64,000 nucleotides of DNA from CAYLPJ01 sp964385465 (GTDB lineage: Bacteria > Planctomycetota > Phycisphaerae > SM23-33). Under the pieces are notes generated by a model. That model was not told where the DNA came from, ran no database searches, and was given only the letters and a program-made list of their open reading frames with translations. Below, in pieces: positions 42,156 to 52,040 of this stretch (position 1 is its first letter; the number at the start of each line of letters is the position of its first letter). Both the position numbers and the translations under genes were made by a program. The DNA lies in the NCBI GenBank assembly GCA_964385465.1, contig CAYLPJ010000005.1:62001-126000 (forward strand), written 5' to 3'.

Positions 42156-45100
42156 CTACTTCGGGCGCGGGTGGTCGGGCCACAACCGGACGTGGCGGTT
42201 GAGGTCCTCGCGGGCGGCGTAGCGGCGGAACTCGCGGACGACGTTGCTCGGGCGCAGCGAGCCGTCGATCTCCCGTCGGTAGATGCCCCGCCCGGTGTAG
42301 TAGTGGTGGTGCATCCCGAACTGGTCGAAGATCCGCAGGAAGTCGTTCAGCAGCGTCCGCTGGCAGAGCTTCTCGTCGGTGGGGGGGTGGAAGCCTCCGT
42401 ACTCCCCGCAGTGCATCGCCACGCCGTGGCGGATCGCGAACTCGAAGGCCGGCCACCACATCCGGCAGATGTCGGTGACGTCCCGCTCCAGCGTCGGCCA
42501 GCGGTCGCGGGCCTCCTTCATGCGGAAGTTGTAGTCGTGGAAGCTGTAGACGGTCAGGGGGTCGCCGGTGGGCTCGATCAGCCGCAATTGCCGGATCGCC
42601 CCCCAGGCCTCGCAGGGCTCGACGTAGAGCAGGTGGCGGCGGTCCCGTTTGCGGATGCGCCCGGTGAGCTCGCGGATCACGCGGTTGTACGCCGGGGCCT
42701 TGTGGTCGAACGGCTCGTTGATCAGGTCGTAGGCGACCTGCCAGAACGGGGCCTCCTCGAGCTGCGGGACCAGCCGGTCGTAGTAGGGGAACAGCCGCTC
42801 GCGGACCCACCGGTCGTAGTGCTCGCGGACGTACTCGCGCTTGGCGCCGAGCGTCTCGTCGATGTTCGTGACCATGTTCACCCCGGCGTCGCGGCAGAAC
42901 CCCGCCAGCACGGCGATTCGCGTCCGGCCCTTGAAGTGCGGCGAGGGCTCGTCGGAGTAATTGCTCTGCGGGCGGTAGCTGTTGGCGCCGGTCGCGGCGA
43001 TGGTCTCCATCTCCCGGGCGTTGCCGCGAACCCCCGTGTCGGCCCCGCCGAACATCCAGCTCGTGAAGCCCACGAACCGCGGATACGGCTCGACGGGGTA
43101 GCTGAAGGTCACGCGGTCGGCGCCCCGCAGGCCGCGGTGAGGCCCGGCCAGGCCGCCGTCCTGGAAGGTCTCCAGCCGGTCGGCGTCGCGGACGGTCAGC
43201 CCGCGGAAGTCGCAGTCCATCGCCATCCCGCACAGGGCGGGCAGGGGCGCGAGCTTCAGCGCGGGCGTCTTCCAGCGGTCGGGCAGCTCCATGTAGTCGT
43301 AGAGGATCGTGTGCTCCAGCACCGGCCCGGCGGGGACGTCGTCGATCGTCGCGCCCTGCCACGGCTCGCCCGGTCTGGCCACCCGCGTGACGGACTGGTA
43401 GTTGATCGGCACGGCCCGCGAGGCACGCGACCAGAACGCCGCCTTGGCGGCAAGGGCCTCGGCATCCTTCTTCGGCACGGCTTGGGCCCAGGGGCGGACG
43501 GCGACGATCCGCCGGCCGCCGACGCCGCGGAGCTTCGTCACGCCCTCCTCGGAGGCGATCGCCCCGGGGGGTCGCTGGAACGTCAGCAGGATCGGCCGGA
43601 GCACGTCGGCAGCGCCCGCCGGCGTAAGCCAGAGCAGCACCCAGTTGGCGGGGAGCTTGTCGGCCCCGGCGGGGGACAGGCCCTTGACCCGCCGGCCCGG
43701 GGGGATCAGCAGCTCGGCCCTGCCGGCGTGGTGGATGTGCAGCTCGTCGGTCCGCGGCGCCAGCACCACGCACGGGCTCAGCGGCGAGGCGATCACGTCC
43801 ACCGGCGGCGTCTTCCGCCCGGCGGGGCCGTCGAGTGCGGGGCAGGCGATCTCCGTCGCGCCGACGAGCCCCGGGCGGTCCCCCTCGCCTCGGACGCGGA
43901 CGGCCAGGAGATTCTCGGCGCCGAACATCCATGCCCCGGCGGGCACGCGGTACGTCCGCTCGCCGTCCCGGTGCCTGGTGATCTCCCGGTCGTTGAGCCA
44001 CACCCGCCGGTCGCCGCGGACCCGCATCCGCAGCACGAGGCCGTTGCCCGCCCACTCGGCGGGGATGAACACACGGTTGCGGTACCACGCCAACCCGCGG
44101 TAGCCGGCGAACGGCTTGGACTTCGTCCAGCTCTGCTGGCCGTCGATTCGCGGCCACTGGGTCTCGATGTTGTAGCCGACCGTGTGCCTCAGCTCGTCGA
44201 GGCCCTTGTCCTGCGGGTCGGTGCGGAACCGCCAGCGGAAGGGCATGCGGACGGTGGTCGGCCCGGAGACGGGGTTGACCCGCACGCCCCAGCCGCCGAG
44301 GTCGCTGTCGGTCAGCTCCGGGTGGGGCAGCCAGCCGAGGCGGTCGTGGCGGCTCTGGTTCAGCGGGCAGGCGGGATGGTCGCTCGCGGGCCCGCGGGCA
44401 AGGAGCTTCTTCGAGAGCGCCTCGTCGGCGCGGCGGGCGGCGGCGTGGAAGCCGCGGGCGCTGCGCAGGAACGTCGCGGCCTCGACGGCGGAGGGGTCGT
44501 CCGGAATCTTCCCTGCCAGCGCCGCGGCCGCGCGGGCGTGCGCGGCGATCGTCGGGCGGTGCGGGCCGCCCCAGCCGCGGGCCTCGCCGTCGACGACGGT
44601 GATGCCCTTCTCGGCCAGCAGCCCGCAGAGCCAGGCCGCCTCGGCCTGGTCGCGCGCGGCGCGGGCGGCGGCGCCCTTGCCGCCGGCGGCGGCAAGGGCC
44701 GACTCCTCGGCCACGAAAGGCATTCCCACCTCGCGGACCTTCATCGCGGCGGTGCACACGCCGGGCTCGGCCTTGCCGTCGTAGTCCGGCGTGACGATCG
44801 AGTGGTCCTCGAGGATCGTCGTCGGGCGAAAGAGCGTCGCGGTCCATGTTTCGTCCGTCGTCAGCGGCGCCACGCGTCGGCCGTCGCGGTAGAACGCGCC
44901 GTCCAGCACGAACCCGCCGCGGCCGTCCTTCCCGCCGGCCGGGGCGGAGATCGCCACCACGTGCCGACCCGGCGTGAGCCGCCCGGCCAGGTCGATCTCG
45001 TGGACCCGGTCCGGCTCGCCGAGGACCTTGGCTCGCTCGAACGTGTCCTTCTCGGCCGCCCACTGGTAGACGACGCGCCCGTCCACGCGGACGACGACGA

Positions 45101-45329
45101 ACCCGCTGGTCTTCAGCATCGCCGTTGCGCGGTCCGTCCCGGGCGGGACCGTGACGACCTTGCGATAGACGCAGGGGTTCCGCGGGACGGCGAACCAGTA
45201 GAGGTGCACCGGCTCGAACGGCGGGCGGGCGTCGGCGGGGCGGTCGGGGACGATCCACTCGCCGCCCCCCGCGGCGGAAGCGACGGCAGCCAGGACAAGC
45301 GACGCGGCGACGGGCCTGCGGTGTTGCAT
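42156..45329 (-). CDS. Secreted GH5-like glycoside hydrolase with N-terminal sandwich domains
   Basis: 1057 residues with a signal peptide (PVAASLVLAAVASAAGG). The first 190 residues and a second block at about 400-510 are galactose-binding/glycoside-hydrolase-2-like sandwiches (LAWYRNRVFIPAEWAGNGL, then DREITRHRDGERTYRV). The C-terminal 300 residues have the GH5/clan-A barrel pattern with acid/base Glu872 in YDLINEPF and nucleophile Glu976 in AMHCGEYGG, with SFHDYNF in between. Members cleave beta-mannans, beta-glucans and related polymers. It diverges from the CBM9-like operon across 95 bases, so the two probably act on the same glycan. Confidence 0.75.
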   Translation of the reverse strand: MQHRRPVAASLVLAAVASAAGGGEWIVPDRPADARPPFEPVHLYWFAVPRNPCVYRKVVTVPPGTDRATAMLKTSGFVVVRVDGRVVYQWAAEKDTFERAKVLGEPDRVHEIDLAGRLTPGRHVVAISAPAGGKDGRGGFVLDGAFYRDGRRVAPLTTDETWTATLFRPTTILEDHSIVTPDYDGKAEPGVCTAAMKVREVGMPFVAEESALAAAGGKGAAARAARDQAEAAWLCGLLAEKGITVVDGEARGWGGPHRPTIAAHARAAAALAGKIPDDPSAVEAATFLRSARGFHAAARRADEALSKKLLARGPASDHPACPLNQSRHDRLGWLPHPELTDSDLGGWGVRVNPVSGPTTVRMPFRWRFRTDPQDKGLDELRHTVGYNIETQWPRIDGQQSWTKSKPFAGYRGLAWYRNRVFIPAEWAGNGLVLRMRVRGDRRVWLNDREITRHRDGERTYRVPAGAWMFGAENLLAVRVRGEGDRPGLVGATEIACPALDGPAGRKTPPVDVIASPLSPCVVLAPRTDELHIHHAGRAELLIPPGRRVKGLSPAGADKLPANWVLLWLTPAGAADVLRPILLTFQRPPGAIASEEGVTKLRGVGGRRIVAVRPWAQAVPKKDAEALAAKAAFWSRASRAVPINYQSVTRVARPGEPWQGATIDDVPAGPVLEHTILYDYMELPDRWKTPALKLAPLPALCGMAMDCDFRGLTVRDADRLETFQDGGLAGPHRGLRGADRVTFSYPVEPYPRFVGFTSWMFGGADTGVRGNAREMETIAATGANSYRPQSNYSDEPSPHFKGRTRIAVLAGFCRDAGVNMVTNIDETLGAKREYVREHYDRWVRERLFPYYDRLVPQLEEAPFWQVAYDLINEPFDHKAPAYNRVIRELTGRIRKRDRRHLLYVEPCEAWGAIRQLRLIEPTGDPLTVYSFHDYNFRMKEARDRWPTLERDVTDICRMWWPAFEFAIRHGVAMHCGEYGGFHPPTDEKLCQRTLLNDFLRIFDQFGMHHHYYTGRGIYRREIDGSLRPSNVVREFRRYAAREDLNRHVRLWPDHPRPK

Positions 45330-45424
45330 GAACGTCTCCTTCGCGCGAGGATGAAGCGCATTCTCGCCATAGCGTCAAACACCTGCAAGCGGCCCCGGGC
45401 ATGGCCCGGCCGCGGGAGCCGATC

Positions 45425-48400
45425 ATGAACCGACGGAAACGAACGGTAGCGTGGGCGATCGTGCTGGCGGCGGCGGTGGCGGCCGGCGGAGCCGCGGCCG
45501 GCGAGCCGCAGTTCCGCGTGCCGCTGCGGAAGGACGCCCCGAAGATCGACGGGCGGATCGACCCGGCGGAGTGGAAGGTCGCGACGGTGATCTCCGGTTT
45601 CGGGCGGGACGGCGGGAAGCTGTGCCGGCGTCGCGTGCGGGGCTATGTCGCCGCGACGGCGACGCACCTTGTCTTCGCCATCCGCAGCCAACTGCCGGAC
45701 AAGGGCGAGTTGAAGGCCACGCTCGACCGCGACAGCCTCAAGGCGGTCTTCGACGACGCGGTGGAGGTCTTCGTCAACCCCACGCCGGACGCCGACGCGC
45801 AGGTGGACTACCAGTACCTGACCAACTCCACGGGCTACGGCGGCTACCAGGTGCACACGCTCGGCGGGGCCGAGGAGAACCCCGCCTGGAAGGGAAACTG
45901 GACGACCGCCCACGGCTTCCACGACGGCGCGTGGCACTTCGAATGCGCCGTGCCGGTCGCCTCGATGAGCCGCGCGGGCGCCGGCCGGAAGACGCACCGC
46001 GGCGCCTGGAAGCTCAACCTCACCCGCGACTGGAAGCACCCCTGGGAGTGGTCCTCGCTCAGCGCCAAGGGCGGGTCTTACGCCTTCGGCGGGGCGCGGT
46101 TCACCGTCGATCCCGCCGCCCCGGCCGTCGCCGTGCGGACCGAGGGCGACCCGTTCCTTGCCGACGCCACGTTGACGCTCGCGCTGCACAACCCGACGGA
46201 CAAGCCGATGAAGCTCTCGGCCGGGATGGCGCTCACGCGAAACCGCATGCCCGCCCTGCGCGGCGGCGGGGAGACGACGCTCCCGCCCGGCGGGGGCAAG
46301 TCCTACGAGCTGAAGCTCACCCCGGACGATCCGACCACGCGGTTCGAGCTGGCCGTCCGCGTGGCGTCGGCGAACGGCAAGGACGTGTTCTACGACCGCA
46401 CGACCTCCTGGCCGCGGGGCGAGGCGTACCGCTATGTCGTCGGCGAGAAGGCCGAGCGCCCGCCGATCGCGTTGCGATTCGCGTACTACCCCTACCGCAA
46501 CCGCATGCGGGTTCTCGCCGACGTCAACGGGCTGGACGAAGACGCGAAGCTCACCAGGCTCACGGCCGAGGTGCGCCCCCGCCTGGGCGGCGAGGCCGTC
46601 CGCCGCGCGGCCTTCGACGTGAATGCCTTCACCGACGGGCGCCAGGAAATCGCCTTCGACCTGCCTCCGCTGGACGGGCTCTACGAGATCGCCCTTCTCG
46701 GCGAGGGCCCCGGCGTGCCGGACGAGGAGGTCGTCGAGGGCTTCGAGCGGAAGGTCTTCCCGTGGGAGCACACCCCGGCCGGGCGGAGCACGAAGGTCTA
46801 CCCGCCGTTCACGCCCATCGAGGTCGACGAGAAGCGCCGCACGCTCGGCACCGTGCTGCGCGAGCACACGCTGGGCGGGACGGGCCTGTGGGACCAGGTG
46901 ACGGGCACGTCGGCGCACACGGGTATCACGAAGCCGATCCTCGCGGCGCCGATGCGCTACGTCGTCCGCGCCGGCGGCAAGGCGGCGGAGGTCCAGGCCG
47001 AGCCGCTGAAGATCGCCGCCGCGGCCGAGCACAGGGCCGTCACGGAGGCGAGCTTCTCGGCCGGGCCGGCGGAGTTCTCCTCGCGCGGGACGTGGGACTA
47101 CGACGGCACGATGAAGGTGGAGCTGACGATCCAGCCGACCGGCGGGGCGAAGCTGGAGGAGTTGACGCTGGAGGTCCCCTTCCGCGCCGAGGCCGCCGCG
47201 CTGATTCACGCCAACGCCGACCGCATCCGCGCGCCGGTGGCGCGCAAGGTGCCCGAGGGCGAGGGCGTCGTCTGGGACGCCGGCAAGGTCGCCTCCGACG
47301 AGATGCCCGCCGGCTTCTGCCCCTACGTCTTCGTCGGCGACGCCGTCCGAGGGCTCTGCTGGTTCGCCGACAACGACCTCAACTGGAGCCGCGACGCCGA
47401 AACGCCCAACGTCACCCTCGTCCGCCGCGGCGGGAGGGTCGTCCTCCGCGTCCACTTCGTCAACGTGCCCGTCGCCGTCACCGAGCCCCGGACCATCACG
47501 TTCGGCCTGCTGGCCGCTCCCGTCAAGCCGCGCCTCGTCGCGCCGGGCGAGGGCAAGCACTGGTGGCGATACCGCTACCTGCGGGACAACTACACGCTGC
47601 TGGGCACGGACATCAACTGGCTGGCGAGGGGAAGCTGCGGGAGCGTGTACCCGGCCGCCAAAGACATGTACCTGTGGGAGATGATCTCGCGCGGCAACCG
47701 CGAGAAGCTCGGCCGCGAGGCCGTGCAGGAGGTCGTCGAGCACACCAAGCGGTATTTCGCGGACTATCCCGGGCGTGTGAAGTCGTGGGTGGCTCACGTC
47801 AACCACAACCTTCGCAGCCGGTACGGCAAGAGGATGGTGTTCTACTACAACCGCGCGAGCTGCCAGCTCTTCGACGAGTTCGAGACCTTCAAGGACGAGT
47901 GGTGCCTGACGGACTACCGCTCGATCCCCAAGGGCAACGGGCTCGGCGAGATCAAGATCGTCCCGGCCGAGTCGTACATCGATCACGCGATCTACTGGTA
48001 CGCCCGGTCGTTCGAGGTCGGCAACAACAAGGGCGTCTACTGGGACAACTTCTTCATCGCCCCGTCCTTCAACACGGCGATGACGGACGCTTACAGGAGG
48101 CCTGACGGCCGGGTCACTCCCGCCGCGGGGATCTGGGCCCTCCGCGAGCTGGCGCGGCGGACGTTCGTGATGATGAACGAGCGCGGGATGCTGCCGATCA
48201 CCTTCCCGCACATGACCAGCTTCAACCCGCTGCCGATGATGGCCTTCTGCACGGTGCAGTACGACTGGGAGTGGAAGTACAGCCTCGGCGACGTGCAGGA
48301 CCGCCACGACCGCGACCTGATCCTGCTGATGAGCACCGGCGAGCTGGCAGGCACCTGGCCCGTACCGCTCGGCGACCACGGCAAGCTCTCCCGCGATGCG

Positions 48401-48835
48401 TGGACGCAGCGGACCTTCACGGCCGTGCGGCTTGTCCACGAGCTCGACGGCTACGGCGGGTTCGGGTTGTCCTACGCGGACTCCCACGCAGCCAACCGGA
48501 AGCTCTTCGAGCCGATCGCCCGGCTGCTGGACGAGCCGAAGCTCGACGTCTGGCGATACTGGGACGAGCGCCCCGTGCCCGTGCGGGCGACCCGCGACGA
48601 CGTGCCCACCATCGTCTACGCCGTCCCCGGGCGCGAGGCGGTCGTCGCCGCCACCAGCTACGCCAAGGAGGACGTGGACGCTACGTTGAAGGTGGACCTC
48701 GAGCCGCTGGGCCTTTCCGGCCGGTGCACGGTGACGGACGTGGAGACGGGCAAGCCGATGGAACTGACCGGCGGCGAGCTCCGCTTCCCGCTGAAGAAGC
48801 ACGACGTGAAGGTCTTGCGGCTGGTGAAGGAATGA
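45425..48835 (+). CDS. Secreted CBM9-like/DUF6067-type glycan-active protein
   Basis: 1136 residues with a signal peptide (TVAWAIVLAAAVAAGGAAAG). Residues about 30-240 show the CBM9-like layout: APKIDGRIDPAEWKVA, then ATATHLVFAIRSQL and AVEVFVNPTPDADAQVDYQY. From about 350 the protein is of a DUF6067-like, GH123-related type; YWDNFFIAPSFNTAMTDAYR and ITFPHMTSFNPLPMM suggest a barrel. The substrate is unknown. The domain names are from memory of similar planctomycete proteins. Its stop overlaps the LamG gene start by 4 bases, opening an operon that continues into sugar activation. Confidence 0.6.
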   Translation: MNRRKRTVAWAIVLAAAVAAGGAAAGEPQFRVPLRKDAPKIDGRIDPAEWKVATVISGFGRDGGKLCRRRVRGYVAATATHLVFAIRSQLPDKGELKATLDRDSLKAVFDDAVEVFVNPTPDADAQVDYQYLTNSTGYGGYQVHTLGGAEENPAWKGNWTTAHGFHDGAWHFECAVPVASMSRAGAGRKTHRGAWKLNLTRDWKHPWEWSSLSAKGGSYAFGGARFTVDPAAPAVAVRTEGDPFLADATLTLALHNPTDKPMKLSAGMALTRNRMPALRGGGETTLPPGGGKSYELKLTPDDPTTRFELAVRVASANGKDVFYDRTTSWPRGEAYRYVVGEKAERPPIALRFAYYPYRNRMRVLADVNGLDEDAKLTRLTAEVRPRLGGEAVRRAAFDVNAFTDGRQEIAFDLPPLDGLYEIALLGEGPGVPDEEVVEGFERKVFPWEHTPAGRSTKVYPPFTPIEVDEKRRTLGTVLREHTLGGTGLWDQVTGTSAHTGITKPILAAPMRYVVRAGGKAAEVQAEPLKIAAAAEHRAVTEASFSAGPAEFSSRGTWDYDGTMKVELTIQPTGGAKLEELTLEVPFRAEAAALIHANADRIRAPVARKVPEGEGVVWDAGKVASDEMPAGFCPYVFVGDAVRGLCWFADNDLNWSRDAETPNVTLVRRGGRVVLRVHFVNVPVAVTEPRTITFGLLAAPVKPRLVAPGEGKHWWRYRYLRDNYTLLGTDINWLARGSCGSVYPAAKDMYLWEMISRGNREKLGREAVQEVVEHTKRYFADYPGRVKSWVAHVNHNLRSRYGKRMVFYYNRASCQLFDEFETFKDEWCLTDYRSIPKGNGLGEIKIVPAESYIDHAIYWYARSFEVGNNKGVYWDNFFIAPSFNTAMTDAYRRPDGRVTPAAGIWALRELARRTFVMMNERGMLPITFPHMTSFNPLPMMAFCTVQYDWEWKYSLGDVQDRHDRDLILLMSTGELAGTWPVPLGDHGKLSRDAWTQRTFTAVRLVHELDGYGGFGLSYADSHAANRKLFEPIARLLDEPKLDVWRYWDERPVPVRATRDDVPTIVYAVPGREAVVAATSYAKEDVDATLKVDLEPLGLSGRCTVTDVETGKPMELTGGELRFPLKKHDVKVLRLVKE

Positions 48836-49752
48836 CGATGGCCGGTACCTTGTCGCTTTCGACCGGACAAGCTTCCCCCCCGGGCTGCTGCCGCGTGTCA
48901 TCCCGCGGCGTCGGCCCCGGGTCCCGCTTCGCTCGGGCGGCGGGGCGAGTCGGCCGGTATCTCTGCCTGCTTGCCATCCTGCTGCCGCCCGCCGCCGCGC
49001 GCGGCGGCGACGCCAACGCCTGCCTCTACCTCCCGCCGGAATGGGAAGCCGACGTGCTCTACTACCGCTCCTTCGACGGCGAGGCCGCCGAGGTCAACGG
49101 CCTCGGCGCGAAGGTCATCCTCGCCAAGGGGCGTGCCGCTTCCGGCGTCGCCGGGCGCGGCTGGGCGCCCTCGGCCCGCCGTCCCACGGTCGCCCTCTCG
49201 GGCGTGGGGCGCCCGCTGACCCGCCCGATCACCGCGAGCGTGTGGTTCCGCCTGGACGAGCCGATGAAGCCCGAGACCGGCTTCGACCTCATCGCCCTGC
49301 GGGCGGGGAAGGGCTACATCTCCAACTTCGTCCGCGGGCGCGGCGGGTGGTGCGCGCTGACGCGCCCGACGTTCGTCGTCCAGGTCTACCGCTTCCCGGG
49401 CATCAGCAATGTCAATGGCATCCGCTACGGGCACGCCTGGCTGGACGCCAACGCCTGGCATCACGCGGCCGTGGTCGTCTCCGGCGGGGGGCGGGTGAGC
49501 GTGCTGTGGAACGGGACGGTGCGGTACGACTATGCCGTCAAGGGGCGGCTGTTCGGCCCGGGCGACGTGCTGGAGCACATCCACCTCGGCCCCTCCGGCG
49601 GCGGGCATCGGATGACCGCCGACGAGCTTCTCGTCCTCGGCCGCGCCGCCTCGCCGGAAGAGATCCGCCGCTACATCACCGCCGTTCGCCGCCTGGCGGA
49701 GGCGGGCTTCCAGCCCACGGTGGGAAAGGGAACGACGTGGACAAAGCGGTAA
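48832..49752 (+). CDS. Secreted LamG/concanavalin-like domain protein
   Basis: 306 residues. The start ATG overlaps the upstream stop (ATGA); a second ATG lies two codons on. After an unusual 40-residue lead comes a hydrophobic segment (VGRYLCLLAILLPPAAARGG), either an internal signal peptide or a late true start. The LamG pattern follows: VLYYRSFDG, TASVWFRLDEP, NAWHHAAVVVSGGGRVSVLW and a closing DELLVLGRAASPEEIRR. Such domains bind glycans. The 3' end overlaps the nucleotidyltransferase gene by 16 bases. Confidence 0.65.
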   Translation: MTMAGTLSLSTGQASPPGCCRVSSRGVGPGSRFARAAGRVGRYLCLLAILLPPAAARGGDANACLYLPPEWEADVLYYRSFDGEAAEVNGLGAKVILAKGRAASGVAGRGWAPSARRPTVALSGVGRPLTRPITASVWFRLDEPMKPETGFDLIALRAGKGYISNFVRGRGGWCALTRPTFVVQVYRFPGISNVNGIRYGHAWLDANAWHHAAVVVSGGGRVSVLWNGTVRYDYAVKGRLFGPGDVLEHIHLGPSGGGHRMTADELLVLGRAASPEEIRRYITAVRRLAEAGFQPTVGKGTTWTKR

Positions 49753-50543
49753 TCCTCGCCCGCGGGCTCGGCACGCGGATGCGACAGGCCGAGCAGGCCG
49801 AGCTGTCCGACGAGCAGGCCGCCGTGGCCGAGACGGGCGTCAAGGCGCTCATCCCCGCCGGCGGCCGGCCGTTCCTGCACTACGTGCTCACCGCCCTGGC
49901 CGACGCCGGCTACGGGCGCGTGTGCCTGGTCATCGGCCCGGAGCACCAGGAGGTCCGCCGGCACTTCGAGCAGCTCAGCGGCGGGCGGCTGGAGATCGCC
50001 TTCGCCGTCCAGGCCGAGCCCAAGGGCACCGCCGACGCGACCGCCGCCGCCGAGGCGTTCGCCGACGGCGACAACGTCCTCGTCATCAATTCCGACAACG
50101 ACTACCCCGTCTCCGCCCTCCGCGCCCTGCGGGAGGACCTCGCCGGCAGCGGCCTGGCCGCCTTCACCCGCGACGGGCTGCTGCGCGGCAACATCCCTGC
50201 CGGGCGGATCGCCAAGTACGCCGTCATTCGCCTCGACCCCCACGGGCGGCTGGAGGACATCATCGAGAAGCCCACGGCGGCGGACCTGGCGTCGATCGTC
50301 CCCCCGGTGCGGGTGAGCATGAACTGCTGGCGTTTCGAGCCGTCGATCTTCGAGGCCTGCCGCCGCATCGAGCCCTCCGCCCGCGGGGAGTACGAGCTGC
50401 CCGACGCCGTCCGCTACGCCATGGACCACCTCGGCGCGGTCTTCGAGGCCGTCACCGTCGACGGGCCCGTGCTGGACATGTCCCACCGGTCGGACGTCGC
50501 CGCCGTCGAGGCCGCCCTGGCCGGGCGCGAGGTGAGGCTGTGA
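49737..50543 (+). CDS. Sugar-phosphate nucleotidyltransferase (NTP_transferase family)
   Basis: 268 residues starting at GTG 49737, chosen because the Rossmann start VILARGLGTRMR follows directly and GGGAAAGGGAA lies upstream. The signature G-x-G-T-R-M binds the NTP phosphates. KALIPAGGRPFLHYVLTALA, then VINSDNDYPV, and VRVSMNCWRFEPSIFE complete the family pattern. The enzyme joins a nucleoside triphosphate and a sugar-1-phosphate to give an NDP-sugar. The four-base overlap with the kinase indicates a salvage pair: kinase makes sugar-1-phosphate, this enzyme activates it. The base and sugar are not determined. Confidence 0.8.
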   Translation: MDKAVILARGLGTRMRQAEQAELSDEQAAVAETGVKALIPAGGRPFLHYVLTALADAGYGRVCLVIGPEHQEVRRHFEQLSGGRLEIAFAVQAEPKGTADATAAAEAFADGDNVLVINSDNDYPVSALRALREDLAGSGLAAFTRDGLLRGNIPAGRIAKYAVIRLDPHGRLEDIIEKPTAADLASIVPPVRVSMNCWRFEPSIFEACRRIEPSARGEYELPDAVRYAMDHLGAVFEAVTVDGPVLDMSHRSDVAAVEAALAGREVRL

Positions 50544-51880
50544 GGCTCGCGGACCTCCGCGCCGGCGACGCAACGCCGAAGCCCGAGCTGCTCGCCCGCT
50601 GCGCCGCCGCGCTGGCCGACCGCTGGTCCGTCGCCGACGACGCCGACGTGCGGGCGTTCCTCGTGCCCGGGCGGATCGAGGTGCTCGGCAAGCACACCGA
50701 CTACGCCGGCGGGCGGAGCCTCGTCGCCGCCGTCCGCCAGGGCGTCTGCCTGCTGGCCGCGCCGCGAGACGACGGGCGGCTCCGCGTCGCCGCCGCCGAC
50801 CTCGACGACGCGCGCGAGTTCGCCCTCGACGCCGACCTGGCACCCGAGGCCGGCACGTGGGCCAACTACCCCATGACCGTCGCGCGACGCGTGGCACGGA
50901 ATTTCGGGCCGCCGCTGGCCGGGGCGGATGTCGCCTTCGCCGCCGACCTGCCTCCCGCGGCGGGGATGAGCAGCTCCTCGGCCGTGATGGTGGCACACTT
51001 CCTGGCCCTCTCTGCCCTTAACGGCCTGGCCGATCGCGAGGCCTACCGCCGCGAGGTCCGCACCGACGAGGACCTCGCCGGATACCTGGGCACGGTGGAG
51101 AACGGCCAGAGCTTCGGCTCGCTCGCCGGCGACCGCGGCGTGGGGACCTTCGGCGGAAGCGAAGACCACGTGGCCATGCTCTGCGGGCGCGACGGGCAGC
51201 TCAGCCAGTACGCCTACTGCCCCGTGCGGCTCCAGCGGCGGATCGACCTGCCCGACGGGTGCGTCTTCGCCGTTGCCGCCAGCGGCGTCGAGGCCGTCAA
51301 GACCGGCGAGGCGATGGCGAAGTACAACCGCGCCTCGGCACTGGCCCGAGCGGCCGTGGGGGCCTGGAACGCCGCCACCGGCCGGGACGATCCGCACCTG
51401 TCGGCCGCGCTGACCTGCGAGGCGTCGACCGGAGAGGCGGCCGAGCGCATCCGCCACGCGCTGGTCCGGTCCGGCCCGCGGGACGGCTTCACCGGCGAGG
51501 AGATGGCCCGCCGCTTCGAGCACTTCCACACCGAGAGCGAGCGGATCATCCCCGCCGCCGGCGACGCCCTCGGCGCCGGAGACCTGCTGCGCTTCGGCCG
51601 GGAGTGCGACGCCAGCCAGTCCGCCGCCGAGCGGCTGCTGGGCAACCAGGTGCCCGAGACGGTCTACCTCGCCTCCGAGGCCCGCGCCCTGGGCGCCTGG
51701 GCCGCCAGCGCATTCGGCGCCGGCTTCGGCGGCAGCGTCTGGGCGCTGGTCGCCGGCACGGGCGCGGAGGCCTTCCTCGACGAATGGCGCGCCCGCTACG
51801 CCGACGCCTTCCCCCGACCTGCCTCCCGCGCGAGGTTCCTTCTCACCATGCCCGGTCCCCCCGCCGGAGAAATCGCGTAG
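50540..51880 (+). CDS. Galactokinase-like GHMP kinase
   Basis: 446 residues from GTG 50540, which overlaps the previous stop by 4 bases. Family motifs: GRIEVLGKHTDYAGG at 44-58, PPAAGMSSSSA near 135-145 for ATP phosphates, and FGAGFGGSVWAL near the C-terminus. In galactokinases the first motif reads GEHTDY; here the Glu that contacts the sugar is Lys51, so the substrate is probably not plain galactose. Length fits galactokinases (about 380-450). It would phosphorylate a sugar at C1 for the adjacent nucleotidyltransferase. I give no symbol because the specificity is uncertain. Confidence 0.8.
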   Translation: MRLADLRAGDATPKPELLARCAAALADRWSVADDADVRAFLVPGRIEVLGKHTDYAGGRSLVAAVRQGVCLLAAPRDDGRLRVAAADLDDAREFALDADLAPEAGTWANYPMTVARRVARNFGPPLAGADVAFAADLPPAAGMSSSSAVMVAHFLALSALNGLADREAYRREVRTDEDLAGYLGTVENGQSFGSLAGDRGVGTFGGSEDHVAMLCGRDGQLSQYAYCPVRLQRRIDLPDGCVFAVAASGVEAVKTGEAMAKYNRASALARAAVGAWNAATGRDDPHLSAALTCEASTGEAAERIRHALVRSGPRDGFTGEEMARRFEHFHTESERIIPAAGDALGAGDLLRFGRECDASQSAAERLLGNQVPETVYLASEARALGAWAASAFGAGFGGSVWALVAGTGAEAFLDEWRARYADAFPRPASRARFLLTMPGPPAGEIA

Positions 51881-51971
51881 CAGCCCCCGACCGCGGAAGC
51901 CCGACCATGGGCCGGGCGGGTGATCGGGGCTTCGCGAACGGGTGTCCCGGGTGCAGCGCCCTGCTCGCCAC

Positions 51972-51985
51972 GGTTCTGCGGAACC
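51972..51985. promoter_or_regulatory. Short hairpin between the kinase and the DUF1638 fusion
   Basis: GGTTC-TGCG-GAACC forms a 5-bp stem with a 4-base loop 55-70 bases before the next gene. There is no T-run after it, so it is not a standard terminator. It may end the upstream operon weakly or mark a control site. Confidence 0.25.
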
Positions 51986-52040
51986 TCGCGCCCCGAATAT
52001 GGTAGGGTATCGTTCCGGTGTGTCGGGGGCGTGTGTAAGG

